DNA of 64,000 nt from Piliocolobus tephrosceles (GCF_002776525.5 NC_045446.1:70526368-70590367); one strand, 5' to 3'. Positions 10,812 through 22,877 are shown, numbered from the stretch's first letter. The notes: generated by a model not told the origin, from the sequence alone. Program-made: numbers and translations.

Positions 10812-12464
10812 GCCCAGAGGGAGGGGTTTTGCTGGATTGTTAACCTGAAAAGGATGCAGAAAATACTATAATTTACTTGTCTTTCTACTTTGCTCCCTCC
10901 GTTTTTCTTGAATCTTTTGACAAGAAAGGGAAACCATGATTGATATTTTGAAAAGAGGAGGAAAAAAGTCGTTGCTCCATTGATTCAACATTGATTGTGC
11001 ACCTGCTTTATCCTGGTCATTCTTTAGGTTTTAGGAATATAATAATCCTATCAGCTCTGAAATCCCAAAATCACATTACTATTAAACAAATGCTACATGA
11101 ATTTCTCTGGTAGTTGTATATTTCTCTGTCTCTTTCTCTAGGCATAGAAATTTCTCTTTTCTCTATTTTAAAGTTTTCAGGGTAAGGAAGAGGTCTAATT
11201 TATAATTGTATGCCTACATCTGAGCACAGCCTAGCACAGACCTGTGCTAGGATTTCAGGCATATTAAGGCTATTCTTTTTAAATAAATGAACACGTATTT
11301 GATACTATTCCTGACACATGTGTATTTTAAACCCTTGCATATTAAGTAATCATTAGATAATTTAAAATTAATGCAGTAAATATATGTTGTCCACTATTCT
11401 TCTCTATGTGGTATGAGGTAGGAAACAAAGATAAATTTAACAACTACCTTGACCTCAAAGTACCTTGACAACAACAAAAGACTCTGAAAAGAAAGAACAG
11501 GCAGCAAAGCAGCTTTCTGAAAGCTTAAGGTTCCTGCAGGGATTCCAAGCCATGAAATGGGCATTTAATTTACGCTCATTTGGCTATTTCTGCAGTATAA
11601 TAGTATCTCTTAATTTTGGACAAAGCTGTCTTTGATATCAATAGCCATACCAGGGGAGACTTCTACACAGCCTTCATTATCACCTCCCAATATTGGGGCT
11701 ATTGATTATGTCTTTCATTTTAAAAGCTATGAGGGAGACAGATGTCTCATCTCTGCAAGTATCAGCATAGTCAAAGGAACTTGCATCTTTTGACGTATCC
11801 CTTTGGGATAACTACTTGCTTTAAAGATAGTCTGTAACCCACTTTGAGCAGCTCGATGTTAGAGCTGAGCTTGGCAAAGTGCTTCACTCTTATAGACGAA
11901 AGTGCCACCCTCTTGCTTCTGCTCATTTTCATTTCACAGGCCCGTTTCTAATCTGGTAGGAGAAGCGGGCACAATTGCTCAGTCGGATTTCTTTCTCCCT
12001 CTAGAGAAGCATTTTACTTTGTATTTAAGCAAAAATAGACACTATATATGTCCTCCACAAGCTCTCTTTCTGCAAATATAATTGCTGGCTTAAAAAAAAA
12101 AAAGTCCATTTGTAGTGTAGATTTATTCATTAAACTCCTTTATTAAGTAATTTGTTCACTAAGTAATTTATTTATTCAGTCCAGTTTCTATGCCAGCCCT
12201 TGTATTAAGCATTAAATCTCATGGAATAGAGGTGATGGTGGAGAGGGGGCTGGTGGGAAAGGGTCTGTGAAGAGAGCACCATATAAGAAAGAGAAATGGC
12301 AATGCAGGGTATAGAATGATCCCAGTGCTCTGGAGTTTATAGAAGTAATGTGAGCAATGACAATAGAGATATAAACTGGGAACTGTTCATCAAGGAATGA
12401 AGGTCATGTGAAAGAGTTTGGATTTTGCGTGGAAAATGGTGGAAAGCTAAGCGTTTTTAAATGA
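10812..12464. other. Mostly unassigned, traces of old repeats
   Basis: Phrases such as attgattgtgcacctgcttt (10990) and tctatgccagcccttgtatt (12187) hint at ancient mammal-wide repeats. They are too degraded to call. An A run lies at 12091-12102. No gene seen. Confidence 0.4.
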
Positions 12465-12469
12465 TTAGC

Positions 12470-12800
12470 CTATCAGCAATATAGCACTACACTACGTAAT
12501 ATGGCAGCCAATAAGTGGAACCACGGGTGTCTACCAAGCACTTAAAAGGTGGGTAGTCTGAATGACTATATGCTGCTAAATGTAAAATACACACTGGATT
12601 TCAAACACTGAAATACAAAGGAATATAAAATATATTACTATTAAGTTTTATATATGTAAGAAAGATATTTTGTATATTGTGCATTAAGTATGTTATATAC
12701 AATTAATAGCACTTATTTTTTCTTGTTTTTTACTTTTTTAATGTGGCTATGAGAAAATTTAAAATTATATATGTGGCTCACATTCTGTTTCTCACAATGT
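12470..12800 (-). mobile_element. Old DNA-transposon-like element, inverse copy
   Basis: This block reads in the reverse sense relative to the element at 22878-23173. The shared text includes (this strand) aagtggaaccac, gcacttaaaaggtgggtag and tggatttcaaacactgaaat, matching on the other strand the tactaaatatctgaatttgc region and its neighbours. Ends are eroded and I do not assign a family name. Confidence 0.45.
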
Positions 12801-12874
12801 ATTTTAAAATTCCTGGTCTAGATGAGAGATGACAGATACCTAGACAGAGCAAATGATATAAAAATGAAGGCAGA

Positions 12875-13172
12875 GGCAGGGCGCAGTGACTCATGCCTGC
12901 AATCCTAGCACTTTGGGAGGCCGAGGCGGGTGGATCACCTGAGGTCAGGAGTTTGAGACCAGCGTGGCCAACATGGCAAAACCCTGTCTCTACTAAAAAT
13001 ACAAACAAAATTAGCTGGGTGTGGTGGTGAGCGCCTGTAATCCCAGCCACTCGGAGGCTGAGGCAGGAGAATCACTTGAACCCTAGGGGCAGAGGTTGCA
13101 GAGAGCCGAGATCACAAGCCTGGGCAACAGAGAGAGACTCTGTCTGCCTCAAAAAATAAAATAAAAATAACA
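12875..13172 (+). mobile_element. AluS-type SINE with small deletion
   Basis: A full two-arm Alu with the gaggtcaggagtttgagacc segment typical of AluS. The right arm lacks about 13 bases: gagatcac is followed directly by aagcctgggc, so gccactgcactcc is missing. The tail has become an aaataaaataaaaataacaa tract. Confidence 0.93.
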
Positions 13173-13235
13173 ATAATGACAAGAAAGGGAAAGTAGATTA
13201 TTTTACATTTATTTGGAGTTGTGGACCTAAAGTTA

Positions 13236-13247
13236 AAATATATATAA

Positions 13248-13278
<31 letters not shown>

Positions 13279-13285
13279 CACTTAG
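13236..13285. repeat. (TA)n tract with flanking inverted arms
   Basis: A TA-alternating tract of about 26 bases is flanked by taagtgtg on the left and tacactta on the right, giving a near-perfect palindrome able to extrude a cruciform. Confidence 0.85.
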
Positions 13286-14156
13286 GCAGCCAAAATACAT
13301 CAAGAGGCACCAAGGTAATGCAGCTATTTTTGCCACAACTTACATGTAGATCTTTCCTAAACCTCAGCTGCTTATAGCAGCTCTTAAGGTTGAGGGAAAC
13401 ATGAAATAAGTTTTCCTTTTCTCATTTCCCTTGAGAAAACATACTTTTCTACCAAAGAAAGAAGGACATCTTCCCCACCCTGGCTTCCATGGGGTGCATT
13501 GCTCCAGCAGGAAAAAACCTCATGGGCTCCAAACAAAGGACAACTCAAAAGATTACTGAAGATATGTGAAATTGAAGGGCCAGAGTCCGGGTAATAAATC
13601 CTTTGGCAATGTGGTTGTCTATTCTTTGGACCTAATAAAACTGTCAACTGATGAATCATTAACAATATTTTTTTATGAAAGATCACACTATGATCTTTGG
13701 GATATTATTCAGAAAAAGATTAAAAAATTGAAGAAATTTTCTGTGACAAACTCTCTCCATTCTAATTCACTTATAGATGCAAAAAAAATTGTTTAGTATT
13801 TACATTTAGAAAACACAGAAAAATAAGGATAGAATTATTATTGAATCTTGTTTCATTCTGCCCATAGGTAATAGTCATCCATGAACACATCAACTAATTT
13901 AAAAAAATCATTTCTCTGATTGAGATACATTTCCAGTAAAATTTTCCTTTTTTTATGTAAATATTTACTTTTCTATTTATTTACTTTTCTATTTAATTAT
14001 TTGCTTTTATATTTAAATATTTACTAAAGTTAAAAACATAGGTATGTGGTTTTGATTAATGTATACATAATAAATATAATAATAACTCCATCTAGAATAA
14101 AAAAATTAACACTTAGGGTTTTATGTTCCAAGAAAAGGAAAATATCTAATATTCAT
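13286..14156. other. No recognised feature
   Basis: A+T-rich. Overlapping chance frames at 13384-13686 (minus) and 13566-13796 (plus) have no recognisable protein content. Local repeats of ttacttttctatttat near 13967-13992 form a small tandem duplication. Confidence 0.42.
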
Positions 14157-14164
14157 ACATACAC

Positions 14165-14191
<27 letters not shown>
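14157..14191. repeat. (TA)n tract
   Basis: An uninterrupted at-alternating run of about 30 bases, preceded by atacatacac. Simple repeat. Confidence 0.92.
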
Positions 14192-14195
<4 letters not shown>

Positions 14196-14983
14196 TTAGA
14201 GACATTTGATAGGTTAATCAATAAAAGACTTTCAAGCATAACAAATAAATTACATTAGGATAAAATTCTGTAGGGGAAGTGAATTGGAAATGCAAGTTCG
14301 AGGAGAAAAAGTAGGAAGTAAGACTTCTTGCTATTAAAGAAGAGCTTGTTCATGTATTTTTAAAACTGGTGATGGTGGGTATGAAAATCACCCTAGTATT
14401 TAGATTCCATTGAATACATTTAGAAGAGTGATGTAACAGTTTTACATTTAAATGCTAGTTTTTACAATGTGCTGTAAAGTGCTTCCCCCGCAACCATTTA
14501 CATTTATCATGAAAAATTGTAGATACTGACTAAAAAGTATATGAGGGGTTGTGTAGTTATTTTTTTGTAATTCTACTGTAGGCTGTGTGAACCCAATAGT
14601 TTGAAGACCACCGATTTAGACAACAGATTCAAAGTGGGTTTGGTGACCTATTTAGCATGTGGTGAAGAAAAAAACACCTATCATGAAGGAGACGGGACCT
14701 TGGGCATTGCTGGGCATTCCCCGGAAGATTAGACCTGATCGAAGCCACATTAGTGATTTCCTGTGGTGCCCTTCTTCACTGCAAGAAACTGTGCTCTATA
14801 CCCTCCTGACTTCATGGCTCTAAGTACCAGTAGCAATTTCTTTTTCTCATCAAGACACCTCAAAGTGTCTCACACATTTCTAAGCAGTGCCTTCGACGGC
14901 AATCTTTGCCCTGGCTAATAACCACCACAGGAAGCATTTCCACTCCTGTTTCAGCAGAAGCATTGCAGAGGTCTTCAAGGAAG
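14192..14983. other. Mostly unassigned
   Basis: The phrase aatagtttgaagaccaccga near 14599-14618 resembles the end of a hAT-type element, but its partner end is not found. The opposed frames at 14860-15132 (minus) and 14906-15136 (plus) are not recognised. Confidence 0.4.
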
Positions 14984-15047
14984 ATGTTCTCTTGTTTTTG
15001 GTTATTTCTTGATACATGTCCCATCTTCACATACAATTTACATGAGT
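14984..15047 (+). repeat. Copy A of a dispersed 64-bp direct repeat
   Basis: The block begins atgttctcttgtttttggtt and ends catgagt. It is repeated at 15883-15945 in the same orientation with one single-base indel and one substitution. Sequence on both sides of the two copies differs. It does not match a repeat family I know. Confidence 0.9.
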
Positions 15048-15882
15048 TTTTGGCTCCAGCTTGGTTTGTCAGGGGGTCTTTCAAGAACCAGTATATGTGC
15101 ATCACTCTGCCACACCAGAACCCTAATAGCACATGAGAAAGACGGCTCTAAGTTTCCATGCAGATAATAGTGGAATTATGCTCCTAAAAGGGACTTAGAG
15201 CTCAGACCATCATTTTGTCTGCACCGCAGGAAGCACATCTGCTCCACCCATCAATATTTGATGGTATTGAAGGGAGGACAGAACAAACATGCTGTCAGAA
15301 CTTATCAAGGAGAGAGCAAGAAGCAAGCTTGAACTTGCATTGCCCAGGGGAAGTCTGAGTAATTGGGAGATTGCTCCCTCTTTGTCTAGCAGAATTTGAT
15401 GTAAGCAGCCAGTGGTGGGTGAGGGAGATCTATGGATGAGCGGGGGAGGTTGGAAGATGGGGAGAGGGTGATTCCATGTGCTGTAAAATCAGGCACAGGG
15501 AAAACATGTCTAAAATAATAGCCACACATAAAATAATATGTGTGACTTCTCTGTCTCAAGTTTCAGCAGCTACAGCTCATTTTATATGTTACAATTAATA
15601 GAGACTTTTGGCCCTTCCTCTGGGTTACTTTTCCTGACACCCCTATTCACCCGAAGCTGGTTTAGGCAGCCTTCTCCTACTCCTACTTTAGATCACTCTC
15701 TGATTCCTTTCATAATATCCCTGTTTACACTCTTGGTGTGTGGCCAGTCTGCAGGGATAAAAGAAAAAGGTAAAGAAAGAGGTGCTGTAAGATCAGATGT
15801 AAAAGTTGGAATAGAATTCAAAGCCTCTAACTCTGTCATGTGCTTTTTCTCTGTGACTTTCTCATCAGCTTTCTCTGAACTT
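15048..15882. other. Spacer between the 64-bp direct repeats
   Basis: No nameable repeat and no gene. The plus-strand frame at 15538-15951 (137 codons) runs into the second repeat copy. It starts without a recognisable promoter context and shows no domain. Confidence 0.42.
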
Positions 15883-15945
15883 ATGTTCTCTTGTTTTTGG
15901 TTATTTCTTGATACATGTCCATCTTCACATATAATTTACATGAGT
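15883..15945 (+). repeat. Copy B of the 64-bp direct repeat
   Basis: Begins atgttctcttgtttttggtt and ends catgagt. It differs from copy A by loss of one c in the gtccc run and one c-to-t change near its end. Near identity suggests a recent local copying event or gene conversion. Confidence 0.9.
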
Positions 15946-16084
15946 CTGTAGTTGTGGTGGTAGTGAATCCAGCTGAGTATTTTAAAATCAAGGAGTTTGT
16001 GGCAGTGAACATCTATGTTGGGCCCAGTGCTCTCTAGAGACCTGTGTGGAAAGGAGGGAGTCACGAAACCAGCCATCAATGTTC

Positions 16085-16260
16085 CCACGACACAAACTGT
16101 GTGCCAGGCTAAGCCTGTGCTAAATACAGGACATTAACAAAGAAAAGACACACACTCTTCAGACAGAAGCTCATAATAGGGAAAGACAACATAATGAAGA
16201 GCTCTATAAAATAACACATCTGGAAGTACCTCCAAATGAAATAGAAACTGACCATAAACC
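16085..16260 (+). repeat. Possible L2-related remnant
   Basis: The text aactgtgtgccaggctaagc, then gctaaatacaggacattaac, then agacagaagctcataatagg follows the sequence order of a common mammal-wide repeat. The match is weak. Confidence 0.35.
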
Positions 16261-16680
16261 TACCGAGAGGCTTAAAGAGGCAAAGAATCAGACACATTTA
16301 GAAAATAAAGTAGCATTAAAGGCATTTTATAAGATATTTAAGAAGCACGCCTGGCCCATGTCTCCTTCAAAGGAGGGAAGGGTCTCCTTTGTTCATTTGT
16401 GACATGCTTCTGTCTAGTGATTTTTTCACCACCAAGCCACAGATTTGTGGGTACCTGATTCAAGCTAAGCCAATTAGAATTTCTCCCTTCTCAGTACTGG
16501 AATTAAAAGACAAAATGTAAATAAAAGATTCTGGGAACTGGAGCCGTAAGGCCAGTGCAGATCCAGAGGTGGTAGACATTTCCTGTCACTGATCATTAGG
16601 AGGTAAAAGCAATCTGCATAGAGAAGGCACAAATGAAAGAGAGACAAAGAATGGCAGAGATGAGAGACAATGTGGCCCCA

Positions 16681-16681
<1 letters not shown>
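16261..16681. other. No recognised feature
   Basis: Unique-looking sequence between the L2-like remnant and a CA tract. No coding evidence. Confidence 0.45.

Positions 16682-16718
<37 letters not shown>
16682..16718. repeat. (CA)n microsatellite
   Basis: About 18 uninterrupted ac units. Likely polymorphic in length. Confidence 0.95.
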
Positions 16719-16719
<1 letters not shown>

Positions 16720-18939
16720 CCCTACACACAAAGGTTTAAGATCTGAGGTTCAGCTATGTTGCCAGCTATTAGGGTCTACACATAGGATCCCTGGCTAAGA
16801 CAGTCATCCCAAACCCTTATCTTCAGAGGGGAAATAGTTCTACAGAAAAAAAGATGATATATTTATACTCTAATTAATGATTCAGGCCAGGCATACAGAT
16901 CTGAGTTGTCTATGCTACTAGCTGGGTTTTATAGTAACGGAACAACAAGTTTCAAGACAGGTTGCTGATGTTTCTCCTGATTCCTTATTCCAGGTCCAGG
17001 AAAGCACATCCCAGTCAAAGAAACTTAAAGAAGACCACTGTAGTCCAAGATTCTGAAAGGATGCCGAGTCGCCAAGTAATCGAGGAAAAAATATGTGTGT
17101 GTATGTGTGTGTGTCTATATTTTCAGCTACTTGATTTTGCAATTCGGCATTTAAACACTGTATCTACAGGTCAAATATGATTGCCTTTGGTCATAGGTCA
17201 CAAAGTTTAACATACAAAGACCACTTTTTCATTGCAAATGCTCTGTTTAATTCCTTGCCCAATATCTGATCTATTAGAAACCCAGCTTCATGACAATCTG
17301 CCCAGGAAAGTCTTTTATCCCCGACACTCACTAGATCTCCTAGATCTCCTACTGCCTGTATTTAATCCAATCTGTCTCACTGGCCCCAAACTGAAATAGA
17401 GTCCTGAAACGCTCTCTACAGAAATAGGAGGAGCCTTTATCCTAACTAGACCTTTGACTGCTCTGAACAACCACCTCCTCCCAGGGGGTCTGCAAACCAG
17501 GTAATTTTCCTTGCTCAACCAGAGTTTCCAGGATCTCCTGGCAAATCTTTGTTCCCCTCTGCTGGACTTCTAATCACCTCTGGGCCTTCCTTTCTCCCTT
17601 GCCAAGTCTGAGTCCTGTAGCTGATCATCTAAACTCCCCTCCCTCCAGCATCTTCAACACTCTCTTGTTCCTGTTCTTCTGCCACTCCTCACTCATAAAA
17701 CCCCAACCCTAGCGTGTGTTTTCTCCATGCCTTCACCTCAGCAGCTGAGTCCAGGTGTTTGCATTGGCACTAATGCACACTTAAGGTGATGATCTCAGCT
17801 GGCTGTTTGGCAATGTCCATTGGTCCTTTTCCCTGTGCTTTTCAGCAGCTGCTATTATTATATCCAATTGAACCTTCTCTCAGAACATGACTGAACCTCC
17901 TATATTATCAGGGATACCCGATGACCTCACATTCCATTTACCTCAATTATCTACTAATTCCTCACTCCTACCACACTATCTAGATCCATACTGGGTGATA
18001 TGTCTTCCAGTCCAGAGAGAAAGTGATTCTTTTTCTGTTTAAGGATAGCCCATTCATCTGGGTTCCCTGTTAAACCCTTAACCATGGGAGAACCACAATA
18101 TTTCAGTTATCTCAAGATCTGGGGTAGTTTTAGCCTCTTCTTTCCTACTGATTCACTGCCTTGAGCCTAAAAACAAACTCAAGTCTCCTGTAGCTGACCT
18201 CAAGCATTTTCTGAGAGAATAAAGTTCAATGCCTCAAAGCATCAACTGTATCTAGTGAACTAACTTTGCACCTCTGCATCTAAATGGAAACTGCTTGCTA
18301 GATTACCCACAACCAGAAACCCATTAATAGATGACTCTCCAAGAACAAAAGCATTTACCAATACCCATGGTATAAATACTCCCACCATGGTTGATTTCAA
18401 GCCACCAATATGATGGTACAAAACACAGAATTGGGAAGAGATGTGGACATTATTATATAATATTTCCACCATCAGATATAAAAGACATAAATGACAATGA
18501 GATCATACATATTAACAAAATGTATGAAAATAATTCAGAAGTGATGAGTTTTGAGTATTTATTACCTCTTTTTAAATGATAAATTTTATTATAAGTTTAT
18601 AACATTAGATTATTAATCATAGCTTCCCTTAACAATTCACTTGCAAAATTCTAAAAATTTAACAAGCAGCTCTAACAAGCCAGTAGCAATATACCATTGG
18701 GTCAGGCTGTTAATGAACTCCCTTCTTGAAACCTGATTGCTTCTATGCATCCTGCAATTCTACTTTGTCTGCAGCCTCTTCATGTCTTTTTAGTGGTGTC
18801 TTTTTTGTTCTCTGTGAGCTCTTTCTCTGCTCTCTGCCTAAGAAAATTGGTGCTACCAAAAGTTCTGTATTCAATCAACTGATCTCACATTATATACGCT
18901 CTTTGATATTCCTCCTTTATTCCTGTTTTAATTTTGGCT
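16719..18939. other. Large unassigned stretch
   Basis: About 2.2 kb with no repeat I can name securely. There is a short GT tract at 17092-17113, a tandem doublet tagatctcc at 17333-17350 and a C+T-rich stretch at 17500-17720. Frames such as 17315-17518, 18260-18472 and 18726-18941 are short and unrecognised. Could hold eroded L2 or LTR material. Confidence 0.4.
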
Positions 18940-19560
18940 AATAGTACCATTATTCACCCAGATGATTAAGACAGACCACTGCAAGTCATCGCTGAACATT
19001 TCCAGCTCTTTCATATCCCACAATCATACCTTATTTTACATCCTAAATATACCATATAGCCTTTCCTCTGCTTCATTCCTGTGACAGTTGTTCTAATGCA
19101 GGCCCTTATCTTACTAAAACAGTTTTCAAATGAATCTAGATTTCTCCATTCTTGTCTGTTCTCCTCAGCAGCTACCATACTGATTTAGTAAAATTTATAT
19201 ATAATTATGACATTCCTTGATTAAATCCTTTCAATGGCTCCCCATTACCTACTGGATAATTACATTATAAAATAAATCCATTCTTTATTTGGCCTCTGCC
19301 TAACCTCAGCAGCCTCATCTTTCACTGCTTCCTGCTTTATTTATATTTTATGCTTTACCAATATCAAAATGCTAATAATTGCCTCCATAACCAGCTCCTG
19401 CCCTCCTCTATGATTTAACTCAAACTATAAAATTTTCATTCCTGGAATACCGTGCCCCATCAGTTTTCATCTGCCCATATCTTTATCCAATTTTAAGTCT
19501 TAGATCAGATACCACAATACCACATCTCTTCCAGGAAGACATTCCTAATCCCCCATTATG
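18940..19560 (+). repeat. L2 LINE fragment (3' half)
   Basis: L2 order is recognisable: cattccttgattaaatcctt followed by tcaatggctccccattacct and tactggataa (19211-19258), then tttggcctctgcctaacctc, then attcctggaataccgtgccc (19438) and ctcttccaggaagacattcc (19527). About 620 bp with no open frame. Confidence 0.78.
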
Positions 19561-19593
19561 GACTGAGTGCCTGGGGCAGCATGAAAACGAGAC

Positions 19594-19625
19594 AGTCACA
19601 TCTCCTCCTGTCACATCTCCTCCTC
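19594..19625. repeat. 15-bp tandem doublet
   Basis: The unit gtcacatctcctcct occurs twice in tandem. It sits inside a minus-strand chance frame. Confidence 0.85.
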
Positions 19626-20155
19626 TAGGGTGTATGATGGACTGATGGCCCCAGATCCTACCCCTTTGGACTCGCCAGTATATTCCTGTTGAGGTCATGG
19701 TCTGTGCAGGTTGCTACAGGCCAATTACAGAGTACACTGGAGAAACTAAGACACTCCCATTCTTATGGGAAGCAGTATTCCTCCAGTGAATGACTGATTT
19801 GCACTGGCTGAACCTTTCTGGAATTACAGTGCTGTCTAAGTTACTTTACTTTCCAAGTCTCCTTCCTTCCCACTCCTTCCACAAGTGTAAGACCTGTATC
19901 CTCATCTAAAGACTTATCTCAGTCTTCTCCTAATCTCCTACATTTCCTGCATGCCTAATGCTGTCTTGATGCCCCACTTATCTGAGGCCTCTAATTGAGG
20001 CAGTGTCCTACCTTCCCACCAATTTGTATCAATTTTCTTACAAACTGTTTTTTAATTTTCTGTATAAGTAGGTATATATATGCACATGTATGTATATATG
20101 TCTGTGTCAACATGTCTGTGGGTGTCAATGCATGTCTGTCTGTGTGTGTGTGTGT
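19626..20155. other. Unassigned with TA/TG-rich end
   Basis: No gene or named repeat. From 20070 the sequence becomes a degenerate TA/TG tract ending in tgtctgtctgtgtgtgtgtg near 20134-20153. Confidence 0.45.
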
Positions 20156-20159
20156 TTTG

Positions 20160-20262
20160 AGACTGAAATCTTGAAGGCAGCAGCTCTGTTATTCATCTTT
20201 GCATTATAGCATCTATATACATCCTAGTTGATCAGTAAATGTACATAGAATGAATAAATTTA
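20160..20262 (+). repeat. L2 3'-end fragment
   Basis: The text gaaatcttgaaggcagcagc, then tctgttattcatctttgc, then atcagtaaatgtacatagaa matches the typical L2 3' terminus order (gagggcagg...tgtctgt...cagtgcc...aataaat). Confidence 0.6.
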
Positions 20263-21299
20263 ATGAAAATTTCCAGTCTGCAAAGATATAGGTGCACTGT
20301 GATTCTCAGAGTAATTTACTATGCTAGAGCTTTTCAGAGTATGAAAAGATGTGATATGTCAGATATATGGCAATTTCATAAAAGGTATTAAACCACTATA
20401 TCACCATTTCCACTTAATTGCAGTATATAAAACAACTTTAGCTCTGAATGTGGAAGCAGCCAATATAAAAACAGTGACTTAAGATATTTTTCACAATGCT
20501 GTGTCTTATAGTAATTTATTTCCTCTATAATTGATCTTGAATCAATGCTAGTTAGAATTAACCCCAGGAACTTTTGGAAAGAATAAATGAAAACAGAAAA
20601 CACTCTCATTCAGGAACTCCACAAATATACATGAATTTAGAAAGCAGCATACAGCTGAAGGAAATCTCCCTCCATAACTTCCAGTGTACCTGTTTTATTT
20701 CACATATTTTCAGAGGGTATGCACTGACTGTTTCTGTAACAGGCATTGTTTGAAACATGAAAATAATTAGCATATATATCCATATAGTTTGTTAAAATTC
20801 TTGAGAGTCTCTGAAATAAAATGTGATAGAAAACATTGATCATTTTTGGTGACTGCATGTTTCCGTTCCCTGAATATTATTTTTAAATATCTAAATGTCT
20901 TTGAGGACTTATATTTAAAACATATTCTTACAAACTAAAAAACAAGTGGATAAACTGTTTCTTTGCTCATGAAAGAATGGGCCTCTACAAAAAAGCCAAA
21001 GGATAAAAAACCTTCTAGCACATTTTTATTATTAAATACATTTCAAGTTTGACATATAGATATATTGCTGTTACTGCTATTATTTTAGCTTTTTCTTTCC
21101 TAATAATTCAGAAGTTGAAGAGAGGCTCTTAAAAGTTTGTATTACTGATGTGTGGGACAGAATGTTGAGCCTAAAATGAAATTCTGAACCCATATAATTT
21201 GAAAAAATATAAAACAGGTCCAGGAAAACTAAGTCACCCGAGTACACTTAGGGAAGTTAATAATAGAGCTAAGATTTCAAAGTATACATTAATTGATTG
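20263..21299. other. No recognised feature
   Basis: A+T-rich, unique-looking. The minus-strand frame at 20388-20609 is unrecognised. Confidence 0.45.
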
Positions 21300-21500
21300 A
21301 TTCATTCATCCATTTGTGTTTTCTTGCACCGAAGAAAATATCTGTGGACCACTTGGGATGTCCCAGGGACTCTGCTAATCCTGAGGACATAGAGGCTACA
21401 GCAAGGACCCAGATTTCAAGGGGTTTACAGTCTGATAATAGATAAAATATAAATGTATAAAGGAATTGTTATACAATGGCAAGAGTGAATAAGCTTGAAG
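21300..21500 (+). repeat. Mammal-wide repeat remnant (L2-like)
   Basis: The series cattcatccatttgtgttttc, gggactctgctaatcctgag, gacatagaggctacagcaag and ggggtttacagtctgataat follows a very common mammalian repeat. The name is uncertain. Confidence 0.5.
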
Positions 21501-21577
21501 CAAGAATAAAGTGTTTTGGGGACACCCAGAGGACAACAACTTACTTTTAGGAGACTTTAGAAAGTGCGTGCCTTTTT

Positions 21578-21848
21578 GGCTGGGTGCGGTGGCTCATGCC
21601 TGTAATCCCAGCACTTTGGGAGGCCGCAGCGGGTGGACCACCTGAGGTCAGGAGTTTGAGGCCACTCTGGCCAATGTGGTGAACTACCGTCTCTACTAAA
21701 ACTACAAAAATCAGCTGGGCATAGTGGCACGCACCTGTAATTCCAGCTACTTGGGAGGCTGAGGCGGGAGGAGGCGGACGTTGCAGTGAGCTGAGATCAT
21801 GCCATTGCACTCTAGCCTAGCCAATCAGCGAAACTCCGTCCAAAAAAG
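21578..21848 (+). mobile_element. AluS-type SINE
   Basis: Two-arm Alu with some internal loss in the right arm (gaggcgggaggaggcggacg, so the usual agaatcacttgaacccggg is missing). A 19-bp target duplication flanks Alu plus tail: agaaagtgcgtgccttttt at 21559-21577 and agaaagtgtgtgccttttt at 21939-21957, with one difference. Confidence 0.93.
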
Positions 21849-21934
21849 AAGGAAGGAAGGAAGGAAGGAAGGAAGGAAGGAAGGAAGGAAGGAANNNNNN
21901 NNNNGAAGGAAGGAAGGAAGGAGGGAAGGAAGGA
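21849..21934. repeat. (GGAA)n microsatellite with 10-base N gap
   Basis: The Alu tail has expanded into ggaa units. Ten N at 21895-21904 interrupt the tract, so its true length is unknown in this assembly. It lies inside the Alu target duplication, which shows it grew from the Alu tail. Confidence 0.95.
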
Positions 21935-21957
21935 CAAAAGAAAGTGTGTGCCTTTTT

Positions 21958-22599
21958 TCCTACTGTTTTCTCTCCAGAAATCTTTCTGGTTCTCCAATTA
22001 GTCCTGTCTTCCTGGAGGATACTCTAGGACCACAATCTTACCCGAATCTCTTTTTTTGGATGTGTGTTGGGGGCGGGGTGGTGGTAGGAAGGGCATGTCT
22101 GTCCAATCCCAAAATCTCAAGTTTAGAAGAAACTTAGCATTCCTCCCACTGCAGTAGAATGGGTGTACTCAGATCATGATTAATTTGAAAGTAGAGCATT
22201 CAAATGCAAGACAATGGAGAAACATCCAGAGTTATAGACAATATCTACTCTAGCATCTATACACATCTGAATTTTAGAAGTTGTTTGTTTTTGCCTAATA
22301 AAAAAAATGTAGTTTTCCTTGAGTCACTTAGAGATAGTTTTAGGAAAACTAGGTTCAAGAATTGTCTTTGACAAAAGGCAGAGGATGTGTATAAAAGTCA
22401 AAAATTTTAACCTGTCTAGCCACTAATAATCTTGTTTAAAGTTCTTTACTGAGTTCAGGGTTGACTGTGATTAAAGGGCCACTATTTAGCAAAAGGATAA
22501 AGTTCCCTTATGCAGATATATTTGGAATGTGTTCTGTTCAAGATCCTCAGTGCTGAACACCTCCCAGTCTTTCATAATGAAAATTCTTTTATAATCCTA
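21958..22599. other. No recognised feature
   Basis: Unique-looking, with a G-rich patch gttgggggcggggtggtggt at 22068-22087. No gene. Confidence 0.45.
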
Positions 22600-22877
22600 G
22601 AGGCATTTGCCACTTCAGTCTTCCCACTCTTTGCACTGTACTGAATTTCTTGATGTTCCCTGAAAGTGCTCAACTAGTTCTTACTTTTGGAGTAAAACAT
22701 TTTACTTTCTGCTCCTGAAATATCTTTTCTTCTTTTTATCTGTCTAATAACTACCCATCTGTAGCTCTTATGTCTCTCAGGAAACCTTCATGATTCTTTA
22801 GGCCTTCCCTTGTGTTTATGTCTTTTGAAATTCTAATCAAACTACATCAAAATTGCCTATTTACTTCTCTTTTAGAC
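22600..22877 (+). repeat. L2 fragment, left of a nested insertion
   Basis: Diverged L2 order: gatgttccctgaaagtgctc, then gctcctgaaatatcttttct, then gaaaccttcatgattcttta. It continues at 23174 after an inserted DNA element. Confidence 0.55.

Noticed and set aside
15538..15951. 137-codon plus-strand frame
   Set aside because: It ends inside the second copy of the 64-bp repeat, has no recognised domain, and frames of this size are expected by chance.
21799..22137. Lys/Glu/Gly/Arg-repeat frame through the N gap
   Set aside because: It is a translation of the GGAA microsatellite.
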